From NCBI GenBank assembly GCA_910584205.1, contig CAJUAA010000026.1, forward strand, positions 1 through 60,124: 60,124 nt of DNA, given 5' to 3'. The first letter of the stretch is position 1. The number at the start of each line of letters is the position of its first letter. The DNA comes from an uncultured Lachnospiraceae bacterium (lineage in GTDB: Bacteria; Bacillota; Clostridia; Lachnospirales; Lachnospiraceae). Position numbers and translations under genes: made by a program. Of the stretch, positions 23,222 to 31,149 are shown piece by piece. Below the pieces are notes generated by a model. It was not told where the DNA came from, did not search any database, and worked only from the letters and a program-made list of their open reading frames with translations.

Positions 23222-24067
23222 ATGAAGATATTTAAGATACTGAATAACAACGTGGCGGTGGTGCTGGACGAAAAAGGGGAAGAGAAGATCGTCATGGGAC
23301 GGGGGATCTGTTTTAAGAAAAAGACAGGAGAGGAGATCCTTCCGGAGGTAGTCGACAAGACCTTTTCCCTGGCGGAGGGAGAGGTCAGCAGCAAATTTCA
23401 GGCGCTGATTCAGGACATTCCGCTGGAACACATGGAGCTGGGCGAGGAGATCATCGCAGAGGCAAGGCGCCGCCTTGGGAAAAAGCTCAATGACATGATC
23501 TACATCTCCCTGATCGACCATGTACATACTTCGATCATCCGGTTTCTGGACGGAGTGACGGTGAAAAATGTCCTTCTGTGGGATATCCGCAGATTTTACC
23601 GGGATGAGTTTCAGATCGGCCTGTGGGCGCTGGAGCGGATTCGGGAAACGTGCAAAGTGGAGCTGCCGGAGGATGAAGCCGGATTCATCGCCCTGCATCT
23701 GGCCAATGCCCAGATGGATCAGGAAATTATGCATAACATGTATGAGATTACCCGGATCATGCAGGAGGTGGTCAATATTGTAAAATATTATTTTCAGCTC
23801 ACCTTTGATGAGGACGATGTGTATTATTACCGGTTTATCACCCATCTGAAATTTTTCGCCAAACGTCTGGTGGAGCAGAAAATCTATACGGAGGATGACA
23901 ACGACGATCTGTGGGAGGTCATCCGGGGAAAATATCCGAAGGCGTTCGGATGTGTGGAAAAGATCATGCAGTTTATCCAGAAAAAATATGAATACGGGCT
24001 GTCAAAAGAAGAGCAGCTCTATCTGACCATCCATATTGAACGGGTGGTCAACAAGACAAAGCAGTAG
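23222..24067 (+). CDS. licT: LicT/BglG-family transcription antiterminator
   Basis: 281 residues. RNA-binding CAT domain (1-55: MKIFKILNNNVAVVLDEKGE, MGRGICFKKKTGE), then PRD1 (about 65-165, regulatory His in SLIDHVHTSIIRF and FIALHLANAQM) and PRD2 (about 170-280, His in FITHLKFF and YLTIHIERVV). PTS phosphorylation of these His residues controls dimerisation: the EII transporter inhibits through one domain without substrate, and HPr activates through the other. It is the first gene of the operon and reads through the terminators in its own leader and probably the second RAT site at 24084. Confidence 0.92.
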   Translation: MKIFKILNNNVAVVLDEKGEEKIVMGRGICFKKKTGEEILPEVVDKTFSLAEGEVSSKFQALIQDIPLEHMELGEEIIAEARRRLGKKLNDMIYISLIDHVHTSIIRFLDGVTVKNVLLWDIRRFYRDEFQIGLWALERIRETCKVELPEDEAGFIALHLANAQMDQEIMHNMYEITRIMQEVVNIVKYYFQLTFDEDDVYYYRFITHLKFFAKRLVEQKIYTEDDNDDLWEVIRGKYPKAFGCVEKIMQFIQKKYEYGLSKEEQLYLTIHIERVVNKTKQ

Positions 24068-24083
24068 ATTGTTTCGTATGCCA

Positions 24084-24111
24084 GGATGGTGACATTCAGT
24101 TGGCCAAACCT
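24084..24111 (+). promoter_or_regulatory. Second RAT-like element between licT and the PTS gene
   Basis: CAGGATGGTGA and GCCAAACCT are shared exactly with the leader RAT, with a diverged middle. A GC hairpin follows (GCCGGTG 24127-24133 with CGCCGGC), but I see no T-run, so the paired terminator is weak or non-canonical. Confidence 0.55.
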
Positions 24112-24194
24112 TCCAAATATATACAGCCGGTGAGCAGAAGCGCCGGCCATATGCTGACCCGCATGAAAGAGAATAACAGAAGGAGGAAATCAGA

Positions 24195-26129
24195 ATGGGT
24201 AAGTATGGAGATCTGGCAAAAGAAGTTGTAAAACAGGTAGGTGGAAAGGAGAATGTGATCAGTCTGACCCACTGCATCACGAGGCTGCGCTTCAAATTAA
24301 AAGACGAGTCCAGAGCCAACGACGATGTGCTCAAAAACATGAGCGGGGTCGTGACCGTCATGAAGAGCGGCGGACAGTATCAGGTGGTCATCGGCAACCA
24401 TGTGCCGGAGGTGTATGCGGATGTGCTGCCGCTTCTGGGACTGGAGGAAGGAGGTTCTTCGGACCGGCAGGAGGAGACGGCAGGAGGCAGCCTGTTCAAC
24501 CGCGCCATTGATATCATTTCCGGCATTTTCCAGCCGATTCTCGGGATCATGGCGGCCTGCGGTATGGTAAAGGGCCTGAACGCGCTGTTTGTGGCGCTGG
24601 GGCTGTATCCGGATACGTGCGGCGGATATCTGATCCTGAATGCCATCGGCGACGGCCTGTTCAACTTTATGCCGCTGTTCCTGGGCTACACGGCGGCAAA
24701 GAAATTTCAGCTGAAGCCCATGGTCGGCCTGGCCATCGGCGCCATCATGTGTTACCCCACCGTACAGAACAGTGCGCTGTCCGCAGGCGGGGAGGCGCTG
24801 TATACGCTGTTTACGGGAACCATGTTCGAATCCGCGGTCTATACGGATTTTTTCGGGATTCCGCTGATTGCCATGGACTATACGGGGACGGTGATACCGG
24901 TCATCTTCGTGGTCTATTTTGCATCCAGATGTGATAAATTTTTCAGCCGGTTTGTACCGGACCTGGTGAAATTTTTCTTCGTGCCCATGCTGACGCTGTT
25001 CGTCTCCATTCCAGTGGGATTTCTGCTCATCGGACCGCTGGCGACCTTTGGTTCCACGATTATCGCGGAGGCGGTCATGGGCGTACGGAATTTCAGCCCC
25101 ATGCTGGCCGGCGCCATCGTCGGGCTGACCTGGCAGATCCTTGTCATCTTCGGCCTTCACTGGGGATTTATCCCGGTGTATATCAACAACATTATGACCA
25201 ACGGCTATGACAATGTGATGATGCCGTTCTTTGCATGTACCTTTGCAACCTCTGCGGTGGTGCTGGCGATCTTTTTCAAGACCAGGGACAGACAGTTAAA
25301 GGAGATGGCGCTTCCGAACTTTATCTCGGGAATCTTCGGCGTGACGGAGCCGGCGATCTACGGGATTCTGCTTCCATTAAAAAAGCCGTTTATCATCAGC
25401 TGTATCGCAGGCGGCATCGGCGGCGGTTTCTACGGAGCCTTTAATTTCCGGAAATTCATGATGGGCGGCATGGGGATCTTTGAGTTTCCCGCAATGATCG
25501 AACCGGACGGAAGCATGGGCAATCTGATGGTGGCAGTGGCCGGCGTCCTGCTCACCATGGTGATCGCCTTTGCGGCGACCATGCTTCTGTATAAAGAACC
25601 GGAAGCAGAGACGGGCCAGGAGGACGCGGAGCCGAAAGGCGCTCAGGAGAATTCAAAGGAGCCCGGTATGCTGAAAAAGAGCGGGATCGCCAGCCCCATC
25701 AAGGGGAAGGTACTGAAGCTTGCAGACATCAAAGATGAAGCATTCGCTTCCGGGGTACTTGGAAAAGGCGCGGCGGTACTGCCGGAGGAAGGAAAGGTCT
25801 ATGCACCGGCGGACGGAGAGATTACGGCGCTGTTTCCCACTCTTCACGCTGTGGGCATTAAGACCGACGACGGTCCGGAACTTCTGATCCATATCGGGCT
25901 GGACACGGTGCAGCTGAACGGCGAGGGCTTTGAAGCCCATGTGCAGAACGGCGACCGGATCAGAAAAGGACAGCTTCTGATCAGCTTTGACAAAGCGTTT
26001 CTGGAAGGAAAAGGCTACTGCCTGGAGACGCCGGTGCTGGTCACCAATTCAGATGAGTATCTGGACGTGGTGGAGACGGCGGAAGGCAGCGTCGCGCCCG
26101 GAGAAGCGTTTCTGCAGGTGCTGAGATAA
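24195..26129 (+). CDS. bglP: Beta-glucoside PTS transporter, IIBCA fused
   Basis: 644-residue phosphotransferase permease that imports and phosphorylates aryl-beta-glucosides. IIB domain at 1-85 with phospho-Cys27 in LTHCITRLRF; IIC membrane domain at about 95-460 with ten or so hydrophobic segments and IFGVTEPAIYGILLPLKKPF; IIA domain at about 490-640 with SPIKGKVLKL, FPTLHAVGIKT and phospho-His in LLIHIGLDTV. AGGAGG precedes ATG 24195. Besides transport, it should control LicT by phosphorylating or dephosphorylating its PRD. The next gene, a GH1 phospho-glucosidase, uses its product. Confidence 0.94.
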   Translation: MGKYGDLAKEVVKQVGGKENVISLTHCITRLRFKLKDESRANDDVLKNMSGVVTVMKSGGQYQVVIGNHVPEVYADVLPLLGLEEGGSSDRQEETAGGSLFNRAIDIISGIFQPILGIMAACGMVKGLNALFVALGLYPDTCGGYLILNAIGDGLFNFMPLFLGYTAAKKFQLKPMVGLAIGAIMCYPTVQNSALSAGGEALYTLFTGTMFESAVYTDFFGIPLIAMDYTGTVIPVIFVVYFASRCDKFFSRFVPDLVKFFFVPMLTLFVSIPVGFLLIGPLATFGSTIIAEAVMGVRNFSPMLAGAIVGLTWQILVIFGLHWGFIPVYINNIMTNGYDNVMMPFFACTFATSAVVLAIFFKTRDRQLKEMALPNFISGIFGVTEPAIYGILLPLKKPFIISCIAGGIGGGFYGAFNFRKFMMGGMGIFEFPAMIEPDGSMGNLMVAVAGVLLTMVIAFAATMLLYKEPEAETGQEDAEPKGAQENSKEPGMLKKSGIASPIKGKVLKLADIKDEAFASGVLGKGAAVLPEEGKVYAPADGEITALFPTLHAVGIKTDDGPELLIHIGLDTVQLNGEGFEAHVQNGDRIRKGQLLISFDKAFLEGKGYCLETPVLVTNSDEYLDVVETAEGSVAPGEAFLQVLR

Positions 26130-26145
26130 GAGAGGAGGCGGTTTG

Positions 26146-27564
26146 ATGGGATTTCCGGCAGGATTTATGTGGGGCGGCGCTTCGGCGGCCAATCAGTGTG
26201 AGGGAGGCATCTTTGAGGGCGGAAGGGGCCCTGCCAATGTGGATGTCTGTCCGTCCGGAGCGGACAGACACGCAGTTATCACCGGACACCGGAAGATGCT
26301 TCGCATGGATGGGGAGCATCGGTATCCGGCAGCGGAGGCGGTCGATTTTTATCACCGCTTCCGGGAAGATATCCGCCTGTTCGGGGAGATGGGATTCCGG
26401 ACATACCGGATGAGCATCGCCTGGACCAGGATTTTTCCAAAGGGAGATGAGGAATACCCCAGTGAAGAGGGGCTGCGGTTCTATGACCAGGTATTCGCGG
26501 AGTGCAGGAAATACGGGATCCGCCCGCTGGTGACGATCTCGCATTTTGACTGTCCCATCCATCTGATCGAGGCATACGGCGGCTGGCGGGACCGCAGGAT
26601 GATCGAATGTTATCTGCGTCTGTGCCGGGTGCTTTTTGAGCGGTACAGAGGACAGGTGCGTCACTGGCTGACCTTCAATGAGATCAACATGATTCTGCAC
26701 GCGCCGTTTATGGGGGCCGGGCTCTGCTTTGAAGAGGGAGAGAACGAGGAGCAGATCAAGTATCAGGCGGCGCATCACGAGCTGGTGGCAAGCGCGCTGG
26801 CAGTAAAGCTTGCCCATGAGATCGACCCGGAGAATCAGGTGGGATGCATGTTCGCGGCGGGAGCGGCCTATCCGTATTCCTGCAGGCCGGAGGATGTGTG
26901 GGAGGCCCTTCTGACGGATCAGGAAAACTATTTCTTTGTGGATGTGCAGGCAAGAGGAGCTTATCCGGCCTATGCGGTAAAGCGCCTTCAGAAAAAGGGC
27001 GTGTATCCGGTGATGGAAAAAGGGGATGAGGAGATTCTTGGAACCTATCCGGTGGATTTTATTTCCTTTTCCTATTATAACAGCCGGTGTATTGCTTCCG
27101 AGGAGCAGGAGAGCGCGGAGGGCAATCTGTTCCGATCCGCCAAAAATCCCTATCTGAAATTCAGCGAGTGGGGCTGGCCTATCGATCCTCTGGGACTGCG
27201 CATAACGCTGAATCAGGTGTACGACCGTTATCAGAAGCCGTTGTTTGTGGTGGAAAACGGACTGGGGGCACTGGATCATCCAGATGAGACAGGATATGTG
27301 GAGGACGATTACCGGATCGACTATCTGCGGGAACATATCTGCGCCATGAAAGCGGCGGTGGAAGAGGACGGCGTGGACCTGATGGGCTACACTTCCTGGG
27401 CGCCCATCGACCTGATCAGCGCGGGCACCGGAGAGATGAAAAAAAGGTACGGGTTCGTCTATGTGGATAAGCAGGAGGACGGAAGCGGGACGCTGAACCG
27501 GACGCGGAAGAAATCTTTCTACTGGTATCGGAAAGTCATCGAGACCAACGGGGAAGTACTGTAA
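26146..27564 (+). CDS. bglA: GH1 6-phospho-beta-glucosidase
   Basis: 472-residue family-1 glycosidase that hydrolyses 6-phospho-beta-glucosides delivered by the PTS. It begins GFPAGFMWGGASAANQCEGG, with the acid/base Glu179 in LTFNEIN and nucleophile Glu370 in VVENGLGA; YTSWAPIDLISAGTGEMKKRYGFVYVD closes the barrel and holds phosphate-site residues. I choose ATG 26146 over the in-frame TTG 26143 because GGAGG lies 8 nt upstream of the ATG. It is the last gene of the licT operon, followed by a terminator. Confidence 0.94.
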   Translation: MGFPAGFMWGGASAANQCEGGIFEGGRGPANVDVCPSGADRHAVITGHRKMLRMDGEHRYPAAEAVDFYHRFREDIRLFGEMGFRTYRMSIAWTRIFPKGDEEYPSEEGLRFYDQVFAECRKYGIRPLVTISHFDCPIHLIEAYGGWRDRRMIECYLRLCRVLFERYRGQVRHWLTFNEINMILHAPFMGAGLCFEEGENEEQIKYQAAHHELVASALAVKLAHEIDPENQVGCMFAAGAAYPYSCRPEDVWEALLTDQENYFFVDVQARGAYPAYAVKRLQKKGVYPVMEKGDEEILGTYPVDFISFSYYNSRCIASEEQESAEGNLFRSAKNPYLKFSEWGWPIDPLGLRITLNQVYDRYQKPLFVVENGLGALDHPDETGYVEDDYRIDYLREHICAMKAAVEEDGVDLMGYTSWAPIDLISAGTGEMKKRYGFVYVDKQEDGSGTLNRTRKKSFYWYRKVIETNGEVL

Positions 27565-27581
27565 CGACACACAAGAAAGAG

Positions 27582-27618
27582 GGATGCCGTGCAGAAGGTC
27601 TGTGCGGCGTCCTTTTTT
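27582..27618 (+). terminator. Rho-independent terminator of the beta-glucoside operon
   Basis: GGATGCCG (27582-27589) pairs with CGGCGTCC (27605-27612, one G-U pair), followed by six T. Confidence 0.82.
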
Positions 27619-27663
27619 GTCCGAATACCCAAAGACTGCCAGAAAACGTTTGTCCATAATGTA

Positions 27664-27693
27664 TTGGCAAAAGGAGCGGCTTAATGGTATACT
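27664..27693 (+). promoter_or_regulatory. Candidate promoter of larC
   Basis: TTGGCA (27664-27669), 18-nt spacer, TATACT (27688-27693), 37 nt before the ATG. Confidence 0.5.
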
Positions 27694-27729
27694 GGGTTTC
27701 AGATTGAGAGGACAGGAGAACAACAGTAT

Positions 27730-29070
27730 ATGGAGAAGAGAGTATTGTACCTGGAATGTGAAAGCGGGATCAGCGGGGATATGACCGTGGCGGCGCTTCT
27801 GGATCTGGGGGCGGATCAGGAGAAGCTTCAGAAGGCGCTGAAAAGCCTTCTGGTGGGCGGTTTCCGGACCGTGATCAGCCGGGTGAAAAAGTCAGGGCTT
27901 GATATGTGTGATTTTGACGTGGTTCTGGATCAGGCGCATGAGAACCACGATCATGATATGGAATATCTGCACGGCCACAGCCATGACCATGAGCATCATG
28001 GTCACGACCACGAGGAACATGATCACGGTCATGAGGGACATGATCACGGTCATGAGGGACACCATCACGGCCACGGACCTGAGGGGCACGGCCACAGCCA
28101 TGACCATGTGCATGAACACAGGGGGCTTCCGGAGATCCTGCATATCATTGCGCATGCGGATCTGACGGAGCGGGCAAAGGAGACGGCCGCCCGTATTTTC
28201 CGGATTCTGGCGGCCGCGGAGGCGAAAGCCCATGGAGTACCGGAAGATCAGGTACATTTTCATGAAGTGGGCGCGGTGGACTCCATCGTGGACATTGTGG
28301 CGGCAGCGGTTTGTCTGGATGATCTGGATATCACGGACGTGGTCATAACGAAGCTGAACGAAGGGCAGGGAACCATCCGCTGCCAGCATGGAATCCTGCC
28401 GGTGCCGGTGCCCGCGGTCATGAATATCGTGCAGGCGCATGGGCTTCCGCTTCATATTACCGGGATACAGGGAGAACTGGTGACGCCCACAGGTGCGGCC
28501 ATCGCGGCGGCGGTCCGTACAGGCGCAAAGCTGCCGGATGTATTTACCATAAAGAAGACCGGTATGGGAGCCGGGAAGAGAAACTACGAGGGCCCCGGCA
28601 TGCTGCGGGCCATGCTGATCGAAGAAGGCGGGGAGGACCGGGACCGGATCTGGAAGCTGGAGACCAATATCGACGACTGTACCGGGGAAAGCCTTGGTTA
28701 TACCATGGAACGGCTCATGGAGGCAGGCGCCAGGGATGTACACTATCTGCCGGTCTATATGAAGAAAAACCGTCCGGCTTACCAGCTGAACGTGCTTTGT
28801 ACGGAAGAAGATGTGGAGCGCATGGAACAGATTGTCTTTGAGGAGACGACGACCATCGGGATTCGGCGGGTCCCCATGGACCGCACGATCCTTAGACGGG
28901 AATCCCTGACGGTGCAGACGCCCCTTGGCGAGGCAAAGGTGAAAGTATGCAGATATGGGGGTACAGAGCGGTATTTCCCGGAATATGACAGTGTAGTATC
29001 CCTGTGCCGGGCCGGCAAAAAGCATTACCAGGAAGTATATCAGATGGTCCGGAAGGCGTGCGGGGAATGA
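27730..29070 (+). CDS. larC: LarC, nickel-pincer cofactor metal insertase
   Basis: 446-residue protein of the LarC (DUF111) family, which inserts nickel into the pyridinium-3,5-dithiocarboxylate mononucleotide cofactor of lactate racemase-type enzymes. Features: LYLECESGISGDMTVAALLD at the start, a His/Asp-rich segment (residues about 73-135), VHFHEVGAVDSIVDIVAAAV, TPTGAAIAAAV, LETNIDDCTGESLGYTMERL and the C-terminal domain starting near 305. In Lactobacillus the two halves are joined by programmed frameshifting; here they form one uninterrupted frame. LarA, LarB and LarE are not in the window. The ribosome-binding site is weak (GGAGAAC). Confidence 0.92.
   Translation: MEKRVLYLECESGISGDMTVAALLDLGADQEKLQKALKSLLVGGFRTVISRVKKSGLDMCDFDVVLDQAHENHDHDMEYLHGHSHDHEHHGHDHEEHDHGHEGHDHGHEGHHHGHGPEGHGHSHDHVHEHRGLPEILHIIAHADLTERAKETAARIFRILAAAEAKAHGVPEDQVHFHEVGAVDSIVDIVAAAVCLDDLDITDVVITKLNEGQGTIRCQHGILPVPVPAVMNIVQAHGLPLHITGIQGELVTPTGAAIAAAVRTGAKLPDVFTIKKTGMGAGKRNYEGPGMLRAMLIEEGGEDRDRIWKLETNIDDCTGESLGYTMERLMEAGARDVHYLPVYMKKNRPAYQLNVLCTEEDVERMEQIVFEETTTIGIRRVPMDRTILRRESLTVQTPLGEAKVKVCRYGGTERYFPEYDSVVSLCRAGKKHYQEVYQMVRKACGE
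28018..28059 (+). repeat. 21-bp tandem duplication in the His-rich part of larC
   Basis: Two identical 21-bp units (28018-28038, 28039-28059) encode HDHGHEG twice, followed by a degenerate third copy. It looks like slippage-driven growth of the metal-binding loop. Confidence 0.85.
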
Positions 29071-29151
29071 TAAGACATTCCAAAATTCTGCCTGCGATTT
29101 GCAGTAGTAAATCAACATACTGATTTGTCCGGCAAAAACGGTGATATATTC

Positions 29152-29177
29152 CACAGCCCCTTTTAAATGGGGCTGTG
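29152..29177. terminator. Strong hairpin after larC
   Basis: CACAGCCCC (29152-29160) pairs perfectly with GGGGCTGTG (29169-29177) across an AT loop. No T-run follows on either strand, so its role as terminator is likely but not certain. Confidence 0.5.
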
Positions 29178-29264
29178 CGGACAGAGAGCCGCTGCCGCAA
29201 TGACAATTCGATATGTTTCAAAGAGTTTTTTCATCAAACGGAAAAATTGGATAATTCAGGTAGA

Positions 29265-29510
29265 GGCCTCCGTCTTCCCTATGCCGTTATAACCGCTGTG
29301 ACCTCTGGATCTAACAACATCATGTCCATGTCTAATGGAAATCGCAGGGGATTCAGGAAAGCGCTGCCGTTTAATTTTGGAATTTCAGCAGGTTTTTCCG
29401 CCGTTATGATTCTGTGTACTGTTGTCTCTGTTTTTGACATAAACGCCGCATCTGGAAAATATCCGGGACTTTGCATCGTATATGCCGGGAAACGCCTTTT
29501 TCAACAGTAA
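29265..29510 (+). pseudogene. LysE-family exporter remnant
   Basis: The frame reads LPYAVITAVTSGSNNIMSMS followed by NGNRRGFRKALPFNFGISAG and AVMILCTVVS, which matches the N-terminal part of LysE/RhtB-type amino-acid exporters (TPGPNNIMS motif with Pro residues changed to Ser). The true N-terminal methionine region is missing, and the frame ends at TAA 29508-29510 after non-homologous sequence. About two thirds of the protein is absent. It occupies the space between larC and the mannitol operon and is surely non-functional. Confidence 0.6.
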
Positions 29511-29547
29511 CTGCCGCATGAACCGGAAGATTCCGGCCATGCGGCAG
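29511..29547 (-). terminator. Terminator of the mannitol operon
   Basis: CTGCCGCATG (29511-29520) pairs with CATGCGGCAG (29538-29547), with an inner CCGGAA/TTCCGG. It lies just past the last minus-strand gene and may work in both directions. Confidence 0.68.
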
Positions 29548-29565
29548 ATTTGTCTTGTCAGGTAT

Positions 29566-29832
29566 TCAGTTTAACGAAAATTCCTGTTGAACCGTTTCTA
29601 CGATCTCCTCAAGCGCGGAGGATTCATCCGGACCGTCCGCCAGGATATCAACAGAGCTGCCTTTGGGATGACTCAGACGCATGAGGGAAAGCGCATCTTT
29701 GGCATCGGCAATCTCCGTCCCAAGCATCACCATGATGACACTTTCGCAGGATCTGGCCTTCTCGGCAATCCTGGCAGAAGGTCTGGCATGGAAGAAATCG
29801 TCCGGTCCTAATATAATCGTTCTGGTAGTCAT
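29566..29832 (-). CDS. HPr-like phosphocarrier with Asp at position 46
   Basis: 88 residues from ATG at plus 29832, chosen because AAAGGA precedes it at good spacing and HPr then starts normally. His15, Arg17 and Pro18 of the phosphorylation site are intact (FFHARPSARIA), so it can in principle accept phosphate from Enzyme I. The regulatory Ser46 of Gram-positive HPr (KSIMGVMSL in Bacillus) aligns with Asp46 (KDALSLMRL), and neighbouring Met48 and Gly49 are Leu and Ser. It therefore cannot be phosphorylated there by HPr kinase, and the Asp may mimic the phosphoserine form. It is last in mtlR-mtlA-mtlD, implying a pathway-dedicated carrier or regulator. Confidence 0.82.
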   Translation of the reverse strand: MTTRTIILGPDDFFHARPSARIAEKARSCESVIMVMLGTEIADAKDALSLMRLSHPKGSSVDILADGPDESSALEEIVETVQQEFSLN

Positions 29833-29940
29833 GGAGCAATCCTTTCCGGCTGCTGTTCGGCAGAAGATCTGCGAAACAGATACGCGCACTGTTTTCCGAC
29901 AGAAACCCTGCGGGACAGGGATTCTGTCATTGATAAACGG

Positions 29941-31095
29941 TTATTTAAAAAGTTCCGTTACCTGCTCGTAAGCCTTTGTCACCTGCTCAAGCAGTGCGGC
30001 ATCGGTCACGCCGGAGATCTCGGAAAACGCAGCGGCAACGCCCTTTGCAGCAATCTTTTCCTGAAGCTCTGCGCTCTGTGCATCTTCCGGATTGTGATAG
30101 CGGAGTGCGGCGCCGATGCCCAGTACCAGTTTGTCAACCGGCAGTCCGTAGGACATGGCGGTGGTCAGCGGGCTTACCAGACGATCGTCTGCGGAGAGTT
30201 TCCGGAGCGGTTCGCGGCCTACGCGGGTCACATCATCCTTCAGATAGGGATTCCTGAACCGGTTGATGATCTTGTCGATGTATTTGTAATGTGCTTCCTT
30301 GTCGAAGCCGAATCTCTGGATCAGGCCGTCGCCGGACTGGGTCATGGCCGCTTTTACCAGATCGAAGATTTTCGGATCCGCGATGGCCTGGTCGATGGTT
30401 TTGTGGCCTGCCAGAATGCCGGTGTAGGCGGTGATGCAGTGGCCGGTATTCAGCGTGAAAAGCTTTCTCTGAATGTACGCCATCAGATTGTCAGCCAGGT
30501 TCATGCCGGGGATCTCCGGGATTTCGCCCTTTAAGGAAGCTTTTTCCACGTTCCACTCGCAGTATTTCTCCACAACCACATCCACCGGGTTTTCGCTGCG
30601 CACCGGCGGAACGATCCGGTCTACGGAGCAGTCCGCAAAGCCCACGTACTGCTCACAGTAAGCCTTTTCCTCCTCGGTGAGAATGCCGTATACGTGTTCC
30701 TTCAACTGAGAGGTTGCGCGGATGGCGTTCTCGCAGGCGATGATGTTCAGCGGTTCTCTGCTTCCGTCAGCGATCCGTTTCTGGATCCCTTTTGCGATGG
30801 TGGGGGCGATGAAGCCCAGGACGCGCAGGCCGACGGCTGTGGTCAGGACATCGGCTTTCGCGATCTCATCGATGATCGCCTCGCCGTTGGACATGATACC
30901 GGTGATGTTGGTGATTTCCACATCCTCTACTTCCGTGTCCATTACATGGACGGTATATTTCTGATCGGCTGCCAGACGGTCGATGATGACCTCGCTGACG
31001 TCTGCGAAGACGACGCGGTAGCCGGCCTGTGCCAGCAGCATACCGATAAAGCCGCGTCCAATATTGCCTGCGCCGAATTGAATTGCTGTTTTCAT
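29941..31095 (-). CDS. mtlD: Mannitol-1-phosphate 5-dehydrogenase
   Basis: 384-residue NAD-dependent enzyme converting mannitol-1-phosphate to fructose-6-phosphate. N-terminal Rossmann motif AIQFGAGNIGRGFIGMLL, then ACENAIRATSQL, VGFADCSVDRIVPP, and a helical domain with the catalytic Lys in FTLNTGHCITAYTGILAGHK-type sequence. AGAGGTG precedes the ATG. It lies between the transporter and the HPr-like gene in the mannitol operon. Confidence 0.95.
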   Translation of the reverse strand: MKTAIQFGAGNIGRGFIGMLLAQAGYRVVFADVSEVIIDRLAADQKYTVHVMDTEVEDVEITNITGIMSNGEAIIDEIAKADVLTTAVGLRVLGFIAPTIAKGIQKRIADGSREPLNIIACENAIRATSQLKEHVYGILTEEEKAYCEQYVGFADCSVDRIVPPVRSENPVDVVVEKYCEWNVEKASLKGEIPEIPGMNLADNLMAYIQRKLFTLNTGHCITAYTGILAGHKTIDQAIADPKIFDLVKAAMTQSGDGLIQRFGFDKEAHYKYIDKIINRFRNPYLKDDVTRVGREPLRKLSADDRLVSPLTTAMSYGLPVDKLVLGIGAALRYHNPEDAQSAELQEKIAAKGVAAAFSEISGVTDAALLEQVTKAYEQVTELFK

Positions 31096-31149
31096 GATTA
31101 CAACACCTCTTTCTTAAAAATGTTTTATGAACTGGAGTTAACAGAATTA

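Noticed and set aside
26041..27723. Long minus-strand open frame opposite the GH1 gene
   Set aside because: Antisense shadow across a catalytic-residue-complete glycosidase and its terminator.
28018..28080. Repeats in larC as a CRISPR or minisatellite element
   Set aside because: Only two exact in-frame 21-bp units without spacers, coding for a His-rich loop.
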